Source: an uncultured Pseudomonadales bacterium (GTDB taxonomy: Bacteria > Pseudomonadota > Gammaproteobacteria > Pseudomonadales > Cellvibrionaceae). Taken from it: a stretch of DNA of 64,000 nucleotides. Under the pieces are notes generated by a model. The model was not told the DNA's origin and did not search any database. It saw only the letters and a program-made list of their open reading frames with translations. A program made the position numbers and the translations under genes. Positions 34,605-45,333 of this stretch are shown here, in pieces (the stretch's first letter is position 1; the number at the start of each line of letters is the position of its first letter). The stretch covers positions 154,361 through 218,360 of the forward strand of contig CANLDL010000005.1 in NCBI GenBank assembly GCA_947489425.1, read 5' to 3'.

Positions 34605-35225
34605 ATGGCAGGTTTTATTAACAGTACTGACAAAATACAAAATCGCTATTGGGATAATCAGCGAGAATCTTACTGCGTTAAAGTATTGCCTGGACAATAT
34701 TACTGTACAAGAGAGAAAGAACTCATTGCTACGACATTGGGTTCTTGTGTCTCTGCATGTATTTGGGATAAAAAGCACAAAATAGGTGGGATGAATCATT
34801 TTATGTTACCCATTACCGAAAAAAAAGAGGGTAGTGTTTTTTGGGGAGATATGCCGACAGATGAAGCTAGGTATGGAAACTATGCAATGGAGTACCTGAT
34901 TAATGAAATGATCAAATCTGGTGCGGAAAAAGAGTACTTTCAGATAAAGCTATTTGGTGGTGGTCATATAATGGAAGGGTTTAGCGATGTCGGCGAACGT
35001 AATATCGACTTCATACTTAATTATACCGCTACGGAGGGTATTGAACTAATATCACAAGACCTTGGGGGTGCTTACCCCAGACGAGTCTTGTTCAACCCTG
35101 TTACTGGTAAAGTATGGGTTAAACGAGTTAAAGACATCTTAGCCAATAAGTTAATGGCTAATGAAAAGGCATATAACCGTGAAATTACGACTAAGCCGAT
35201 CTCAGGTGAGATAGATTTATTTTGA
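34605..35225 (+). CDS. cheD: Chemoreceptor glutamine deamidase CheD
   Basis: A 206-residue CheD, which deamidates receptor glutamines and in some bacteria binds CheC or CheY. The catalytic Cys and His are in TTLGSCVSACIWD and GGMNHFMLP. YAMEYLINEMI and KLFGGGHIM follow. The C-terminus is SGEIDLF; a nearly identical tail ends the gene after cheB. It follows cheR by seven bases and is 10 bases before cheB. Confidence 0.94.
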   Translation: MAGFINSTDKIQNRYWDNQRESYCVKVLPGQYYCTREKELIATTLGSCVSACIWDKKHKIGGMNHFMLPITEKKEGSVFWGDMPTDEARYGNYAMEYLINEMIKSGAEKEYFQIKLFGGGHIMEGFSDVGERNIDFILNYTATEGIELISQDLGGAYPRRVLFNPVTGKVWVKRVKDILANKLMANEKAYNREITTKPISGEIDLF

Positions 35226-35235
35226 TGAGGCGGAA

Positions 35236-36285
35236 GTGAAAAGAATTAAAGTACTAGTTGTCGATGACTCTCCGTTAATTAGGCGTTTATTAACGGAGAT
35301 AATCAATAAAAGTGAATACCTAGAAGTTATAGGGACCGCTATCGATCCCTATGATGCTCGTGAAAAAATTAAAAAATTGAAACCCGATGTGCTTACATTA
35401 GATATTGAAATGCCAAAAATGGACGGCTTAACGTTTTTAAAAAACCTTATGCGACTTAGGCCCATGCCTGTTGTGATGATATCAACACTCACTAATAAGG
35501 GTTCTGAACCCTCATTAACAGCTCTTGAACTAGGTGCTATCGATTGTATTGCAAAACCCAAACTCTCTATCGCAGAGGAGCTACCTATGTTAGCCGACAA
35601 TATTATTTCAAAAATTAGAGTGGCATCCAGAGCTAATATAACCGCCCTCGAACATCAAAATACGGCGAGTATTGTACCCATAGATTCACCCGTTAGAAAA
35701 AAGTTGCAGAGTAATATTCGTTTGATTGCTATTGGTGCTTCTACTGGTGGTGTAGAGGCTACAAAATTACTACTGGCCAACCTACCAGAAAAAATGCCAC
35801 CCATTGTAATCGTGCAGCATATGCCTGCTGGTTTTACAAAATCTTATGCTGACAGACTTAACTCGTTACTTAAAGCTAACGTCAGTGAGTTTTATGGTGA
35901 TGAAAAAGAGTTACTTGCTAACCATATTTATATTGCCAATGGTGCACAACATTTAGTCGTGCGAAAAACTGGAGATCGCATTGTGGGCTATTGTCAGGAT
36001 TCGGAGCCTGTAAATAGGCACAAGCCAGCAGTTGATGTGCTCTTTGATTCAGTAGCTAATGCTGTAGATTCTCATGCAATTGCAGTATTGTTAACGGGCA
36101 TGGGTATAGATGGTGCAGCAGGTATGTCAACTATGAAAGAGCATGGTGCAGTCACTGTTGCACAAGATGAAGAGAGCTCTATCGTGTGGGGTATGCCGCG
36201 TGCAGCCGTGGAAAAAAATGCGGCGGGACATGTATTATCTATCAATAAAATTGCTACCTTTCTTGTTAATCAGTGTTATCAGTAG
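35236..36285 (+). CDS. cheB: Chemotaxis methylesterase/response regulator CheB
   Basis: A 349-residue CheB: receiver domain (residues about 5-125, phosphoacceptor Asp56 in LDIEMPKMDG) and C-terminal methylesterase (about 160-345) with Ser169 (IGASTGG), His195 (IVQHMPAGFT) and the Asp in LLTGMGIDGAAGM. It removes receptor methyl groups and deamidates glutamines after phosphorylation by CheA. The start is GTG 35236 after GAGGCGGAA. The following gene starts 10 bases after the stop. Confidence 0.95.
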   Translation: MKRIKVLVVDDSPLIRRLLTEIINKSEYLEVIGTAIDPYDAREKIKKLKPDVLTLDIEMPKMDGLTFLKNLMRLRPMPVVMISTLTNKGSEPSLTALELGAIDCIAKPKLSIAEELPMLADNIISKIRVASRANITALEHQNTASIVPIDSPVRKKLQSNIRLIAIGASTGGVEATKLLLANLPEKMPPIVIVQHMPAGFTKSYADRLNSLLKANVSEFYGDEKELLANHIYIANGAQHLVVRKTGDRIVGYCQDSEPVNRHKPAVDVLFDSVANAVDSHAIAVLLTGMGIDGAAGMSTMKEHGAVTVAQDEESSIVWGMPRAAVEKNAAGHVLSINKIATFLVNQCYQ

Positions 36286-36295
36286 AGAAACTGGT

Positions 36296-36961
36296 TTGAA
36301 AACGATAAAAGATACGATTGTTGCATTCTATAGGCCGATAGGGCTTAGTATAGTGTCACTTAGTATTTCATTTTTAGTTAATGATTCTATTGATAATAAT
36401 GTAGTTCATCTAATCAACGGCTTTTTGCTCATTACTATTTGGTGTTACGAATGTCATTCTTTAAGGGTTGAATCCAGGCAGTACACTCCTTTAGATAAAC
36501 AATTAGATGAACTAAAGCGACTTAACCTAGAGTTACAAGTTTTGGTTGATAAAGAGCTGCGCCTAGCTAAAGAAGATATATCACAGCTTCATCTAATTAT
36601 TTTACAATCCCATGAAATATTGCGAGCTAATATCGCCTTTGGAAAAGGCGTTGATGCAAAGGCTGCTATTAATAAAAGCCTGATGTCAGGCTCTGACTAC
36701 CAAGCTATCATTAGGGTTCTTCAATCAGAAGATATAACTCGGCAACTAGCTATACATATAATGAATCATCTTGAAGAAATAAATAAAGCTGTCGACCTCT
36801 TTACAGATATTTATAAGGGTGAATTATCATCTAAATTTGATGACAATCTACAAGAAACACAAATAAAAATTACCGAGTATCGTGAAAGTTTATTTGATTT
36901 TCACTCTCAAAAAACTATCACAAGCAATAGTATGAAGAGCGGTGATATTGAACTGTTTTAA
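36296..36961 (+). CDS. Membrane-anchored CheZ-like protein (putative CheY phosphatase)
   Basis: A 221-residue protein from TTG 36296, ten bases after cheB; the frame continues upstream only inside cheB. It has an N-terminal hydrophobic hairpin (residues about 14-28 and 37-52), a long helical/coiled segment (65-110), and the block VLQSEDITRQLAIHIMNHL. Here Asp146-x3-Gln150 has the spacing of the catalytic Asp143/Gln147 of CheZ. The C-terminus GDIELF could serve as a response-regulator-binding peptide. No cheZ, cheC or cheX is otherwise in this locus. Phosphatase activity is inference from motif and position; overall homology to CheZ is not obvious. Confidence 0.6.
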   Translation: MKTIKDTIVAFYRPIGLSIVSLSISFLVNDSIDNNVVHLINGFLLITIWCYECHSLRVESRQYTPLDKQLDELKRLNLELQVLVDKELRLAKEDISQLHLIILQSHEILRANIAFGKGVDAKAAINKSLMSGSDYQAIIRVLQSEDITRQLAIHIMNHLEEINKAVDLFTDIYKGELSSKFDDNLQETQIKITEYRESLFDFHSQKTITSNSMKSGDIELF

Positions 36962-37153
36962 TTTGTCATCGTAACTGCTATAAAATCTATAAGTTAACGC
37001 TCTTTTTTCGTTATTTTTCTTCTTATTTAGCCTTCTACTAATTATTTATCTTAAAACTTATTATCAAACACTAGTTTCTCTGGTGTAAGCCGATATTTGT
37101 ACTAGGCTTTATTAGTGAGTACTAGTGTTACTTTACTATAGTGGAGAATTGAC

Positions 37154-40081
37154 GTGTTTTTAGATAAAAGGTTTGATAACCTTCCTATCGCCAAAAAATT
37201 GACCTTTGGCTTTGGTGTAATACTTTCATTAATGATTTTAAATGTTGCTGTGAACCACTATAGTGATGAAAAAATACTAGCAAAAGAACACGAAATAATC
37301 GACATCCTTGTCCCTGTTATTGATGCAGAGTTAGAGCTCAAAAGTAGTGTCAATGATTCTCTAGCAGCTCTAAGGGGCTACATGATATTGGGTGAGGAGA
37401 GTTTTAAGAAGCAAAGAGAAAACGCTTGGAAAGTTATCACAGAACAAAGGCAAATTGTTCTCAATAATAGTTATATTTTTGATGATGAAATAAAGCGAAA
37501 ACTGAGTACTCTCGATGCCTATCTTAGCGAATTTGAAGCTGCTCAAAGAAAAGTAGAAGCTATTGCACACACAAAACAAGAAAAGCCAGCTACAGAGATA
37601 CTTTCGACTGAGGCAGCTCCACGAGCAGCTGAAATACTACGTTTAATTACTCAAATCATTGATGAAGAAAAGGTTTTGCCAGCAACAGCGGAGCGTAAAG
37701 TATTGTTGGCTTTACTTGCTGATTCCAGGGGCTCTTTTGCTGTAGGTCTCGCCTCGATCAGGGCGTATCTGTTAAGTGGGGATCCGCAATGGCGTGACGA
37801 TTTTAGAAAAAATTGGGAGATTAATGAAAACCGCTTTAAATCGTTACAAACGGTCAGTGAACTTTTTTCTAAAAGTCAAAAATCTGATTTCGATGAATAT
37901 AGCAAAGTGCGTGCGGAGTTTTCTTTATTTCCTGAAAAAATGTTCGCCATCCGTGGCTCCAATAAGTGGAACATGGCGAATTATCTCTTGGCGACTGAGG
38001 CGGTTCCTCGTGCAACTAAATCACTAGATCTATTAAAAGAAGTATCCTATGACGTAGCAAAAATAATAAAAAAGGACCAAGAATTATTAGCGTCTCAGCA
38101 AAGCTCTGTGGAGATACTGACAATTGGTTTGGCAATGATTGCATTATTCATAGGTGTATTAATTGCCTACTTTACGACTCAACGACTCACCTTAGCAATT
38201 AACTCTGTAGCGAATGCCGCTAATAAAATTGCATCAGGTGATCTTAATCAAAAGATTGAAAATACGTCGAAAGACGAGATGGGAATGTTGCTGACGACTA
38301 TCGATAATATGAGGGGCACCTTACAAAATATTATCGAAAATGATGTTCAGTCAATGATAGATAATGCACGCCAAGGCGACCTTTCTAAACGCATAGAATG
38401 CGACGATAAAGTCGGTTGCTATCGTGACTTGTCGGAAGGTATTAATCAATTAGTGGGCATCAATCAAGGCGTTATTAGCGAGACCGTTAATGTTTTTTCC
38501 GCACTATCAAATGGCAATCTTAATACACATATTAATGCAGACTGGCAGGGTGATTTTGCTAAAATTAGAAACGATGCCAACGCGACTATTGATAAGTTAA
38601 ATCAAACGATACAAGTCGATGTGCAGAGTGTTATTAATATGGCAGCTGTCGGTGATTTTTCTCAACGTATTGGTATTGAAGGCAAGCAAGGATTTTTCTT
38701 AGATCTAGCAATAACGATTAACCAACTACTCGATGCTAACCAGGACATCATACAAGACACTTCACGAGTACTTGGTGCTATGTCTAGTGGTCATTTGAAC
38801 CAGACTATTACTGGGAGCTATCAAGGAGAATTTGCAGTACTTAAAAAAGATGCAAATGACACGATAGCCAAGCTTAAAGATGTTATTGAAGTTGAGATTC
38901 AAGGTGTTGTGTCCAGTGCTTTAGAGGGCAATTTACATGACCGTATTGATCTATCTAATAAGCAGGGCTTCTTTAAAGAATTAAGTTCGAGTATTAACCA
39001 ATTGAGTGATGTATCAAGTCAAATTATCTTCGATGTATCTGAGGTGAGTGCAGCAGTTGCTAGAGGGGACTTAACTAAAAAAATAAATGCAGACTACAAG
39101 GGAGATTTTGGTAACTTAAAAACCAATGTTAATACAACGATATACCGCCTACAAGATATTATCTCAGAAATCAGACAAGCATCAGAGCTTGTAAATAGCG
39201 GCTCTACAGAAATATCAGTGGGGATCAATGATTTAAGTGCTCGTACTGAACAACAAGCTTCTTCCTTGGAAGAAACAGCCGCAAGCATGGAAGAAATGAC
39301 CAGTAGCGTTGAGCAAAGCGCCAGCAATGCAAAAGACGCTAATGAGATGACCATTATTGCTGAGAAATGCGCTATCGCAGGTGGAGAAACCGTTGAGAAT
39401 GCCGTTAATGCCATGCAAAGCATTAACGAGGCAAGTAATAAAATTGCCGATATTATCGGTGTTATTGATGAGATTGCTTTCCAGACTAATTTGTTAGCAC
39501 TAAATGCTGCAGTAGAGGCTGCGCGTGCAGGTGAACAAGGGCGGGGGTTTGCCGTTGTTGCCGGTGAGGTACGTATTCTTGCACAGCGTTCAGCTGGAGC
39601 AGCTAAAGAGATTAAAGATCTTATTAGCCGCTCGGTTGATCGGGTCAATGTAGGCAGTCAGCTGGTTAATGAATCTGGTGACACGCTTAAAGAAATAATC
39701 GAGTCGGTTAAAAAAGTGAGTAAAGAGATATCTGGCCTATCTGTAGCAACGGAGCAGCAACACATAGGTATCTCACAAGTGAATTCTGCCGTATTAAATA
39801 TGGATCAAATGACACAGCAAAACGCGGCGCTTGTTGAGCAATCCTCAGCTGCTTGCCATGGGTTATCGGAGCAGGCACGAAATCTCAACGAACAAGTATC
39901 ATTTTTTAATTTGTCTGGGGATAAATCAAGCGCCTTTATGCATGAAAAGTCAGGCCTAGCCGAAGATAAAAAAACAGGGAATAAGCAGGCGTTTGACCAA
40001 GTTTCTACGTCAAGCTCAATGAGCCCTAATCCTAATTTAACCAATAATGTCGAGATAGATGACGATTGGGAAGAATTTTAA
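37154..40081 (+). CDS. Methyl-accepting chemotaxis protein with tandem HAMP array and C-terminal DWEEF pentapeptide
   Basis: A 975-residue chemoreceptor: TM1 (residues about 15-35), a helical-bundle periplasmic domain (about 40-320), TM2 (about 325-347), HAMP, then a chain of about six HAMP-like units (about 395-690) seen as repeats ending GDFAKIRNDAN, GEFAVLKKDAN and GDFGNLKTNVN. The signalling domain follows, with [20 protein letters not shown] at the tip. A flexible tail of about 60 residues ends in DWEEF, matching the aromatic-x-x-aromatic CheR/CheD docking pentapeptide. Start GTG 37154. Poly-HAMP receptors can sense internal signals. Confidence 0.92.
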   Translation: MFLDKRFDNLPIAKKLTFGFGVILSLMILNVAVNHYSDEKILAKEHEIIDILVPVIDAELELKSSVNDSLAALRGYMILGEESFKKQRENAWKVITEQRQIVLNNSYIFDDEIKRKLSTLDAYLSEFEAAQRKVEAIAHTKQEKPATEILSTEAAPRAAEILRLITQIIDEEKVLPATAERKVLLALLADSRGSFAVGLASIRAYLLSGDPQWRDDFRKNWEINENRFKSLQTVSELFSKSQKSDFDEYSKVRAEFSLFPEKMFAIRGSNKWNMANYLLATEAVPRATKSLDLLKEVSYDVAKIIKKDQELLASQQSSVEILTIGLAMIALFIGVLIAYFTTQRLTLAINSVANAANKIASGDLNQKIENTSKDEMGMLLTTIDNMRGTLQNIIENDVQSMIDNARQGDLSKRIECDDKVGCYRDLSEGINQLVGINQGVISETVNVFSALSNGNLNTHINADWQGDFAKIRNDANATIDKLNQTIQVDVQSVINMAAVGDFSQRIGIEGKQGFFLDLAITINQLLDANQDIIQDTSRVLGAMSSGHLNQTITGSYQGEFAVLKKDANDTIAKLKDVIEVEIQGVVSSALEGNLHDRIDLSNKQGFFKELSSSINQLSDVSSQIIFDVSEVSAAVARGDLTKKINADYKGDFGNLKTNVNTTIYRLQDIISEIRQASELVNSGSTEISVGINDLSARTEQQASSLEETAASMEEMTSSVEQSASNAKDANEMTIIAEKCAIAGGETVENAVNAMQSINEASNKIADIIGVIDEIAFQTNLLALNAAVEAARAGEQGRGFAVVAGEVRILAQRSAGAAKEIKDLISRSVDRVNVGSQLVNESGDTLKEIIESVKKVSKEISGLSVATEQQHIGISQVNSAVLNMDQMTQQNAALVEQSSAACHGLSEQARNLNEQVSFFNLSGDKSSAFMHEKSGLAEDKKTGNKQAFDQVSTSSSMSPNPNLTNNVEIDDDWEEF

Positions 40082-40140
40082 TTAGCCAGTTATTTTTATT
40101 TGTAAGGGATATTAGCTTCTAGTAAGTCGCGAGGAACAAT

Positions 40141-43100
40141 GTGAAGAATTTATTTTTTAGTCAATCTATTTTAAGAAAACATGTTTCTCTCTTATTACTG
40201 GTGGGTTTGATTCCTATTGTAGCAATGTATTTCGCTCTAGATGGGGTTGTTGGGAAAGAGTTAAAAAAGCAATCCTATGTTAATCTAGAGGCAATTAGAT
40301 TAGTTAAAAAGCAGTCAATAGAACGATATTTTACCGAAGCTCAAGAGCAACTACTGAATATGGCTGAGTCTAGTCATACTATTGATGCTATGAATGCTTT
40401 TACAAAAAGCTATCGTTCTTTGACGGCAGAGAGCAATATTAGCGATGAAGAGATCGACCAGTTTAAACTGGGTATTTCAACATACTATAACGAAGATTTT
40501 TTAACAGAGTTTAGAAAATATAACGAAAAAGATATCGAAGTAAATTCATTAGTCAAAAGCTTGCCAAATTCTGCCATTGTTGCTCAATATGAGTATATTA
40601 GAAGTAATGAGAATTCTATAGAGGGTAAGCAGCTACTCAATAACGTAGAAGGGAATACCAGTTATCATTATTATCATCAGCGCTTCCATAAAGATTTTCA
40701 CAATACTTTAAAACGATTTAACTACGATGATGTATTTTTGGTTGATTCCAAAAATGGTAACGTCGTTTATTCTACAGCTAAAAAAATAGATTACGCGACA
40801 TCATTACTAAATGGCCCGTATTCTGGAACAAATCTTTCTAGCGCTTTTCGCAGTGCGCTTAACCTTCGGGAGGGCGCTTTTTCAATAAAAGATTTTTCAA
40901 GCTATTTACCCTCTTATAATTCTCCTGTTAGTTTTCTTGCATCGCCGATCTACGAGAAAGGCACTTTGATTGGTGTGTTGATTTTTCAGATATCACTTGA
41001 TGCCGTTGATCAAATTTTAAAAAGTAAAGAGGGTATAAGCGCAGAAGTAAATTCTTATCTGGCTACAAAGGATAATCTCATTTTAGCAGGAGATAGAAGC
41101 GAAGAGTTCAAAAGTACTTTTAATGATCTACAGTCGCGATTTATCAAAAATTCTGCTATCAATCGTGCTTTCGAAGATGAAACGTCTAGCGCTATCATTA
41201 TTGATGGTAATGGTGATTCTATTTTGTCGGCTTTTACTCAAATTAGTGTTGGTGATGTCGAGTGGGCACTCATATCCGAAATGAGTAGTGCTGAGGCTTT
41301 TAAAGCCACTTCAATCGTTGAGTCAACACTACTGAGAATAAGTCTGATAACAGTTGCCTTTGTTATTATTTTTGCGTTCGTTGTTGGTAGAGTATTAACA
41401 ACGCCCGTTTTGAGGTTGGCTAAGGCAATACGTTTGGCCGGAGAAAGCGGTGACTACAAGCTCGGAGCAGAGGGTTTTACTAAAGAAGATTACTCTAGAG
41501 ATGAGCTTGGGGAGGCCAGTTATGCCTTTGCTAGTTTACTCAATCGTTTATCAAAAGTGATGAGTGATACCAATGAAATTTTAAGCAACGCTGCAAAGGG
41601 TGATTTTAGCGGCTCAATTGTTGAAGAGTACTCCGGCCAGCTAGGTAAATTAACTTCTGCTATAAACAACGCCGTAGGTGATATTAAAGCAGATAAAGAT
41701 GAGCAAGAAAGGCAATCGTTGATAGCAAAAGAAAACGAAAGAAAAGCAAAAGAAATTGCTGATCAAGCGCAAGCGCAAGCGCGAGAAATCACCATTATCA
41801 AGAAAGCACTCGATAGCTCAAACTCATCTACGATGATTGCTGATGACGATTATAAATTACTGTATACCAATAGCTCTTTAGATAAACTGATGAATGAAGC
41901 TGAGAGTGATATTCGTGCAGTGCTACCTAATTTTACTGCAGATGAGCTTGTCGGAAAAAACATTGATATCTTCCATATCTCTCCATCACACCAAAGAGCG
42001 ATACTCGACAGGCTCACGGAAACTTATACTACCGATTTAATAATTGGCCAAAGAATTATGCAAATTAAAGCAACGCCTATTATAGAGAATAATATACGTA
42101 TAGGTACGGTTGTGGTTTGGACAGATAGAACCTTGGAATTATCTATTGAAAAAGATGTTGATAATCTTATTAAATCTGCGGCTTATGGCGATTTTAGCAA
42201 TCGCTTAAGCCTTGACGGTAAGAATGGGTTCTTCCTCAGTATTAGTCAGGGGCTCAACCTGTTACTAGAAACTACAAATGTTGCTGTAGACGATATTAAG
42301 CGTGTTTTTTCTGCTCTGGCAAGTGGCGATTTAACCCAACGTATCGACAGGGATTATCAAGGTGGTTTTGCTCAATTAAAAGAGGATGCCAATAATACTA
42401 TCGATAAACTTAAAGAAGTGATTGGTGATATCGATATGTCGGCAAATTCCATTACTCAAAGTGCGAAGGAAATTTCTATTGGAAATGGGGAGTTAAATTC
42501 ACGTACTGAGAATCAGGCATTTGCTTTGGAAAAAACAGCAAACAGTATGGATGAGATGACGCAAATTGTTCGTTCTAATGAAGAGAAAGCCAAGCTTGCC
42601 AATCAGCTTGCTAATAAAACCAGTGCTAGTGCGCTTGAGGGCAATGTGAGCGTGCAAAGAACGATTCAGGCAATGGATGCAATTACACATGCAAGTAATA
42701 AGATTGCTAATATTATTGGTGTTATTGATGAAATTGCATTCCAAACAAATTTGTTGGCGCTTAACGCTGCGGTTGAAGCAGCTCGGGCGGGTGAGCAAGG
42801 TAGAGGTTTTGCCGTTGTTGCCAGTGAAGTGCGCAACCTTGCACAGCGTTCTGCGAGTGCAGCAAAAGAAATTAAGGATTTAATTACAGATTCTGTCGCC
42901 AAAGTAAATGATGGATCTGCACTTGTTGAGAAGTCAGGCGATACACTTAAATCTATCGTGAGTGAAATTAGCCAAGTGGCTAGTATGATCGAGCAGATTA
43001 CCACGAGTGCAGTTAAGCAAACAACGGGCATCGAGCAAGTGAATACTGCTGTCTCTCAGATGGATCAAATGACCCAGCAAAACGCCACACTTGTAGAGCA

Positions 43101-43179
43101 AGCAGCCGCAGCGAGCCAGAGCATGTCTGATCAAGCTCAAGATATGGGGCGTCTAATTACTTTTTTCAAAAAGAGTTGA
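40141..43179 (+). CDS. Methyl-accepting chemotaxis protein with Cache, PAS and HAMP domains
   Basis: A 1012-residue chemoreceptor: TM1 (residues about 14-33), a large periplasmic Cache-type region (about 40-390, with [20 protein letters not shown]), TM2 (about 398-418), HAMP (about 420-480), a second HAMP-like unit, a PAS-like domain (about 550-680), further HAMP units, then the signalling tip [20 protein letters not shown]. It has no docking pentapeptide (ends FFKKS). Start GTG 40141, 60 bases after the previous MCP. The PAS domain may add a cytoplasmic sensor (redox, haem or metabolite), which is inference. Confidence 0.92.
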   Translation: MKNLFFSQSILRKHVSLLLLVGLIPIVAMYFALDGVVGKELKKQSYVNLEAIRLVKKQSIERYFTEAQEQLLNMAESSHTIDAMNAFTKSYRSLTAESNISDEEIDQFKLGISTYYNEDFLTEFRKYNEKDIEVNSLVKSLPNSAIVAQYEYIRSNENSIEGKQLLNNVEGNTSYHYYHQRFHKDFHNTLKRFNYDDVFLVDSKNGNVVYSTAKKIDYATSLLNGPYSGTNLSSAFRSALNLREGAFSIKDFSSYLPSYNSPVSFLASPIYEKGTLIGVLIFQISLDAVDQILKSKEGISAEVNSYLATKDNLILAGDRSEEFKSTFNDLQSRFIKNSAINRAFEDETSSAIIIDGNGDSILSAFTQISVGDVEWALISEMSSAEAFKATSIVESTLLRISLITVAFVIIFAFVVGRVLTTPVLRLAKAIRLAGESGDYKLGAEGFTKEDYSRDELGEASYAFASLLNRLSKVMSDTNEILSNAAKGDFSGSIVEEYSGQLGKLTSAINNAVGDIKADKDEQERQSLIAKENERKAKEIADQAQAQAREITIIKKALDSSNSSTMIADDDYKLLYTNSSLDKLMNEAESDIRAVLPNFTADELVGKNIDIFHISPSHQRAILDRLTETYTTDLIIGQRIMQIKATPIIENNIRIGTVVVWTDRTLELSIEKDVDNLIKSAAYGDFSNRLSLDGKNGFFLSISQGLNLLLETTNVAVDDIKRVFSALASGDLTQRIDRDYQGGFAQLKEDANNTIDKLKEVIGDIDMSANSITQSAKEISIGNGELNSRTENQAFALEKTANSMDEMTQIVRSNEEKAKLANQLANKTSASALEGNVSVQRTIQAMDAITHASNKIANIIGVIDEIAFQTNLLALNAAVEAARAGEQGRGFAVVASEVRNLAQRSASAAKEIKDLITDSVAKVNDGSALVEKSGDTLKSIVSEISQVASMIEQITTSAVKQTTGIEQVNTAVSQMDQMTQQNATLVEQAAAASQSMSDQAQDMGRLITFFKKS

Positions 43180-43291
43180 GTGTGTTGCGACAATGTAATT
43201 AGGGTTTAATAAGTGCTAATTTATCTTGTTTTCTCTGAGACTTAACTATACTTAATAAATAGATCATTCACCTTATTTAAGAAGGTTGCTC

Positions 43292-43942
43292 GTGAAATAT
43301 TTATTACTTTGTTCCATTTTTTTTTCATCCTATGCGCTAGCAGTTCCTGATTATAAAAGAATATCAGATAAAGCGTTGGCAAGAGTAGAAAATCGTTGGG
43401 GACACGAAGGGCGCGAGCGAGTACATGATTGGCGAGATTTATTAAATGAATTAGCAGAGCAAATACCACCAGAAGATGCTAAGCATATTCGTGCTGCAAA
43501 TGATTATTTTAATCAAGTGGATTGGTTGTGGGATATAGATCACTGGGGCCAAGAAGACTATTGGGCAACACCCATGGAAACTTTGGGTTCTAACGGTGGA
43601 GATTGCGAAGATTACTCTATTGGTAAATATTTTTCTTTGACAAGTTTAGGTATGGATACTTCAAAGCTACGCATTACCTATGTAAAAGCGCTTGATTACG
43701 ACCTCGCTCATATGGTGCTTGCCTATTATAAAACACCTTCATCAGAGCCACTGATTCTCGATAATATCAATAAAACGATTTTGCCTGCCTCTCAAAGACG
43801 CGATCTATTACCTGTCTATAGTTTTAACGGTGATGGGCTTTGGTTGGCAAAATCTAGAAGTCGTGCAGTGAAAGGCGATGTTTCTAAAAATTTACCTAGC
43901 TGGGGTGGTTTAAAAAGTAAAATTAAGGCAGAGCTAATATAA
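43292..43942 (+). CDS. LapG-like periplasmic cysteine protease (bacterial transglutaminase-like)
   Basis: A 216-residue member of the BTLCP family. The signal peptide (residues 1-17, LLLCSIFFSSYALA) directs it to the periplasm. The catalytic triad is Cys105 (NGGDCEDYSIGKYF), His140 (LAHMVLAYY) and Asp157 (ILDNIN), in the order found in LapG. LapG cleaves the N-terminal retention module of giant RTX adhesins when LapD stops sequestering it at low cyclic di-GMP. GTG 43292 is chosen because AAGAAGG precedes it; TTG 43286 is alternative. No lapD or adhesin gene is in the window. Confidence 0.85.
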   Translation: MKYLLLCSIFFSSYALAVPDYKRISDKALARVENRWGHEGRERVHDWRDLLNELAEQIPPEDAKHIRAANDYFNQVDWLWDIDHWGQEDYWATPMETLGSNGGDCEDYSIGKYFSLTSLGMDTSKLRITYVKALDYDLAHMVLAYYKTPSSEPLILDNINKTILPASQRRDLLPVYSFNGDGLWLAKSRSRAVKGDVSKNLPSWGGLKSKIKAELI

Positions 43943-43972
43943 ATTTTTAATGTATAAATATATTGCAAGCAT

Positions 43973-43998
43973 AAAAAAAGCCACGTTTTGTGGCCTTT
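43973..43998. terminator. Bidirectional intrinsic terminator
   Basis: Stem GCCAC (43980-43984) with GTGGC (43990-43994 region), loop GTTTT, flanked by seven A on the left and TTTTTT on the right. It serves both the LapG-like gene and the convergent gltA gene. Confidence 0.85.
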
Positions 43999-44046
43999 TT
44001 TATGTGATTAAGATTTGTTATACAATTTAGTTAATTTAATAACCAC

Positions 44047-45333
44047 TTATCTTTTATCCATTGGTTCGTAGTCACGTGACTCGTAGCCAGTGTATAGCTG
44101 ACGTGGGCGACCAATTTTGTAGCTTTCACTCACCATTTCATTCCAGTGAGCAATCCAGCCAACAGTACGGCCTGTTGCAAAGATAACAGTGAACATATCG
44201 GTAGGAATACCAATAGCCTTCATGATGATACCCGAGTAGAAATCAACGTTAGGATAAAGTTTACGTTCGATAAAGTATTCGTCTTCTAGTGCAATTTGCT
44301 CTAGGCGCTGGGCAATAGCAAGCTGAGGATCATTAATACCTAATTCATTCAATACTTCTGCACAAGTTTCTTTCATTACTTTGGCACGTGGGTCAAAGTT
44401 TTTGTAAACACGGTGACCAAAGCCCATTAGGCGGAATGGATCGTTTTTATCTTTCGCTTTTAGTACATATTCATCAATATTGTCGACGCTGCCTATTTCA
44501 TCAAGCATTTTAAGTACAGCTTCGTTAGCACCACCATGAGCAGGCCCCCAAAGTGCAGTAATACCAGAGGCAATACAGGCAAATGGGTTAGCGCCTGAAG
44601 AACCGGCAAGGCGGACAGTAGAGGTCGATGCATTTTGCTCGTGATCGGCATGCAATAAGAAGATTTTGTCCATCGCTTTGGCGATAATTGGGTTAACATT
44701 TGGCTCGTCGCAAGGTGTGCCAAACATCATATGGAGGAAGTTTTCAGAATAGCTCAACTCATTTTTAGGATACATAAATGGCTGGCCAATATGATGCTTG
44801 TAGCACATAGCTGCCAATGTTGGGATTTTAGCAATTAAGCGATGTGCTGAGGTTTTTCTGTGCTCTGGATTAGCGATATCGAGCGAGTCATGATAAAAGG
44901 CCGATAAAGCACCTACAGCACCACACATCATTGACATTGGATGTGCATCATGGTGAAAACCGCGAAATAATCGAGCCATTGCTTCGTTTACCATCGTATG
45001 TTGCGTAATAGTATGTTCGAAGTCTGCTTTTTCTTGTGCGTTGGGAAGTTCGCCATTTAATAATAAATAGCAGGTTTCTAAATAGTCCGATTGGTCGGCA
45101 AGTTGTTCAATCGGATAGCCGCGATGTAGCAAAATACCTTTGCCACCATCGATAAAGGTAATTTTAGATTCGCATGAAGCCGTTGATAGAAAGCCAGGGT
45201 CGTAAGTAAAGCAACCGCTAGAGCCTAAACTACGGACGTCGATAACGTCTGGGCCCAAATTGCCTGATAGTATGGGTAAGTCGATAGTGTCATCTGAGCC
45301 ATCTATGGTAAGGCGGGCAAATTTATCTGTCAT
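44047..45333 (-). CDS. gltA: Citrate synthase GltA
   Basis: A 428-residue type II citrate synthase, condensing acetyl-CoA and oxaloacetate in the cytoplasm as the entry to the TCA cycle. Conserved blocks include the active-site [30 protein letters not shown], the histidine motif [15 protein letters not shown], and the Asp-containing [11 protein letters not shown] at 45333 with CAGGAG upstream is preferred; an in-frame start 20 codons upstream would give an unlikely cysteine-rich extension. It is divergent from the sdh-suc cluster, the same arrangement as in Pseudomonas. Confidence 0.97.
   Translation of the reverse strand: MTDKFARLTIDGSDDTIDLPILSGNLGPDVIDVRSLGSSGCFTYDPGFLSTASCESKITFIDGGKGILLHRGYPIEQLADQSDYLETCYLLLNGELPNAQEKADFEHTITQHTMVNEAMARLFRGFHHDAHPMSMMCGAVGALSAFYHDSLDIANPEHRKTSAHRLIAKIPTLAAMCYKHHIGQPFMYPKNELSYSENFLHMMFGTPCDEPNVNPIIAKAMDKIFLLHADHEQNASTSTVRLAGSSGANPFACIASGITALWGPAHGGANEAVLKMLDEIGSVDNIDEYVLKAKDKNDPFRLMGFGHRVYKNFDPRAKVMKETCAEVLNELGINDPQLAIAQRLEQIALEDEYFIERKLYPNVDFYSGIIMKAIGIPTDMFTVIFATGRTVGWIAHWNEMVSESYKIGRPRQLYTGYESRDYEPMDKR

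Noticed and set aside
36143..36295. 51-codon upstream extension of the CheZ-like gene
   Set aside because: Lies wholly inside cheB in another frame; the TTG after the cheB stop fits operon spacing and the start of the hydrophobic segment.
39094..39648. Long antisense frame over the chemoreceptor signalling domain, with a similar one at 42666-43031
   Set aside because: Both mirror the same conserved MCP codons on the opposite strand; this is a known shadow of the highly conserved tip sequence.
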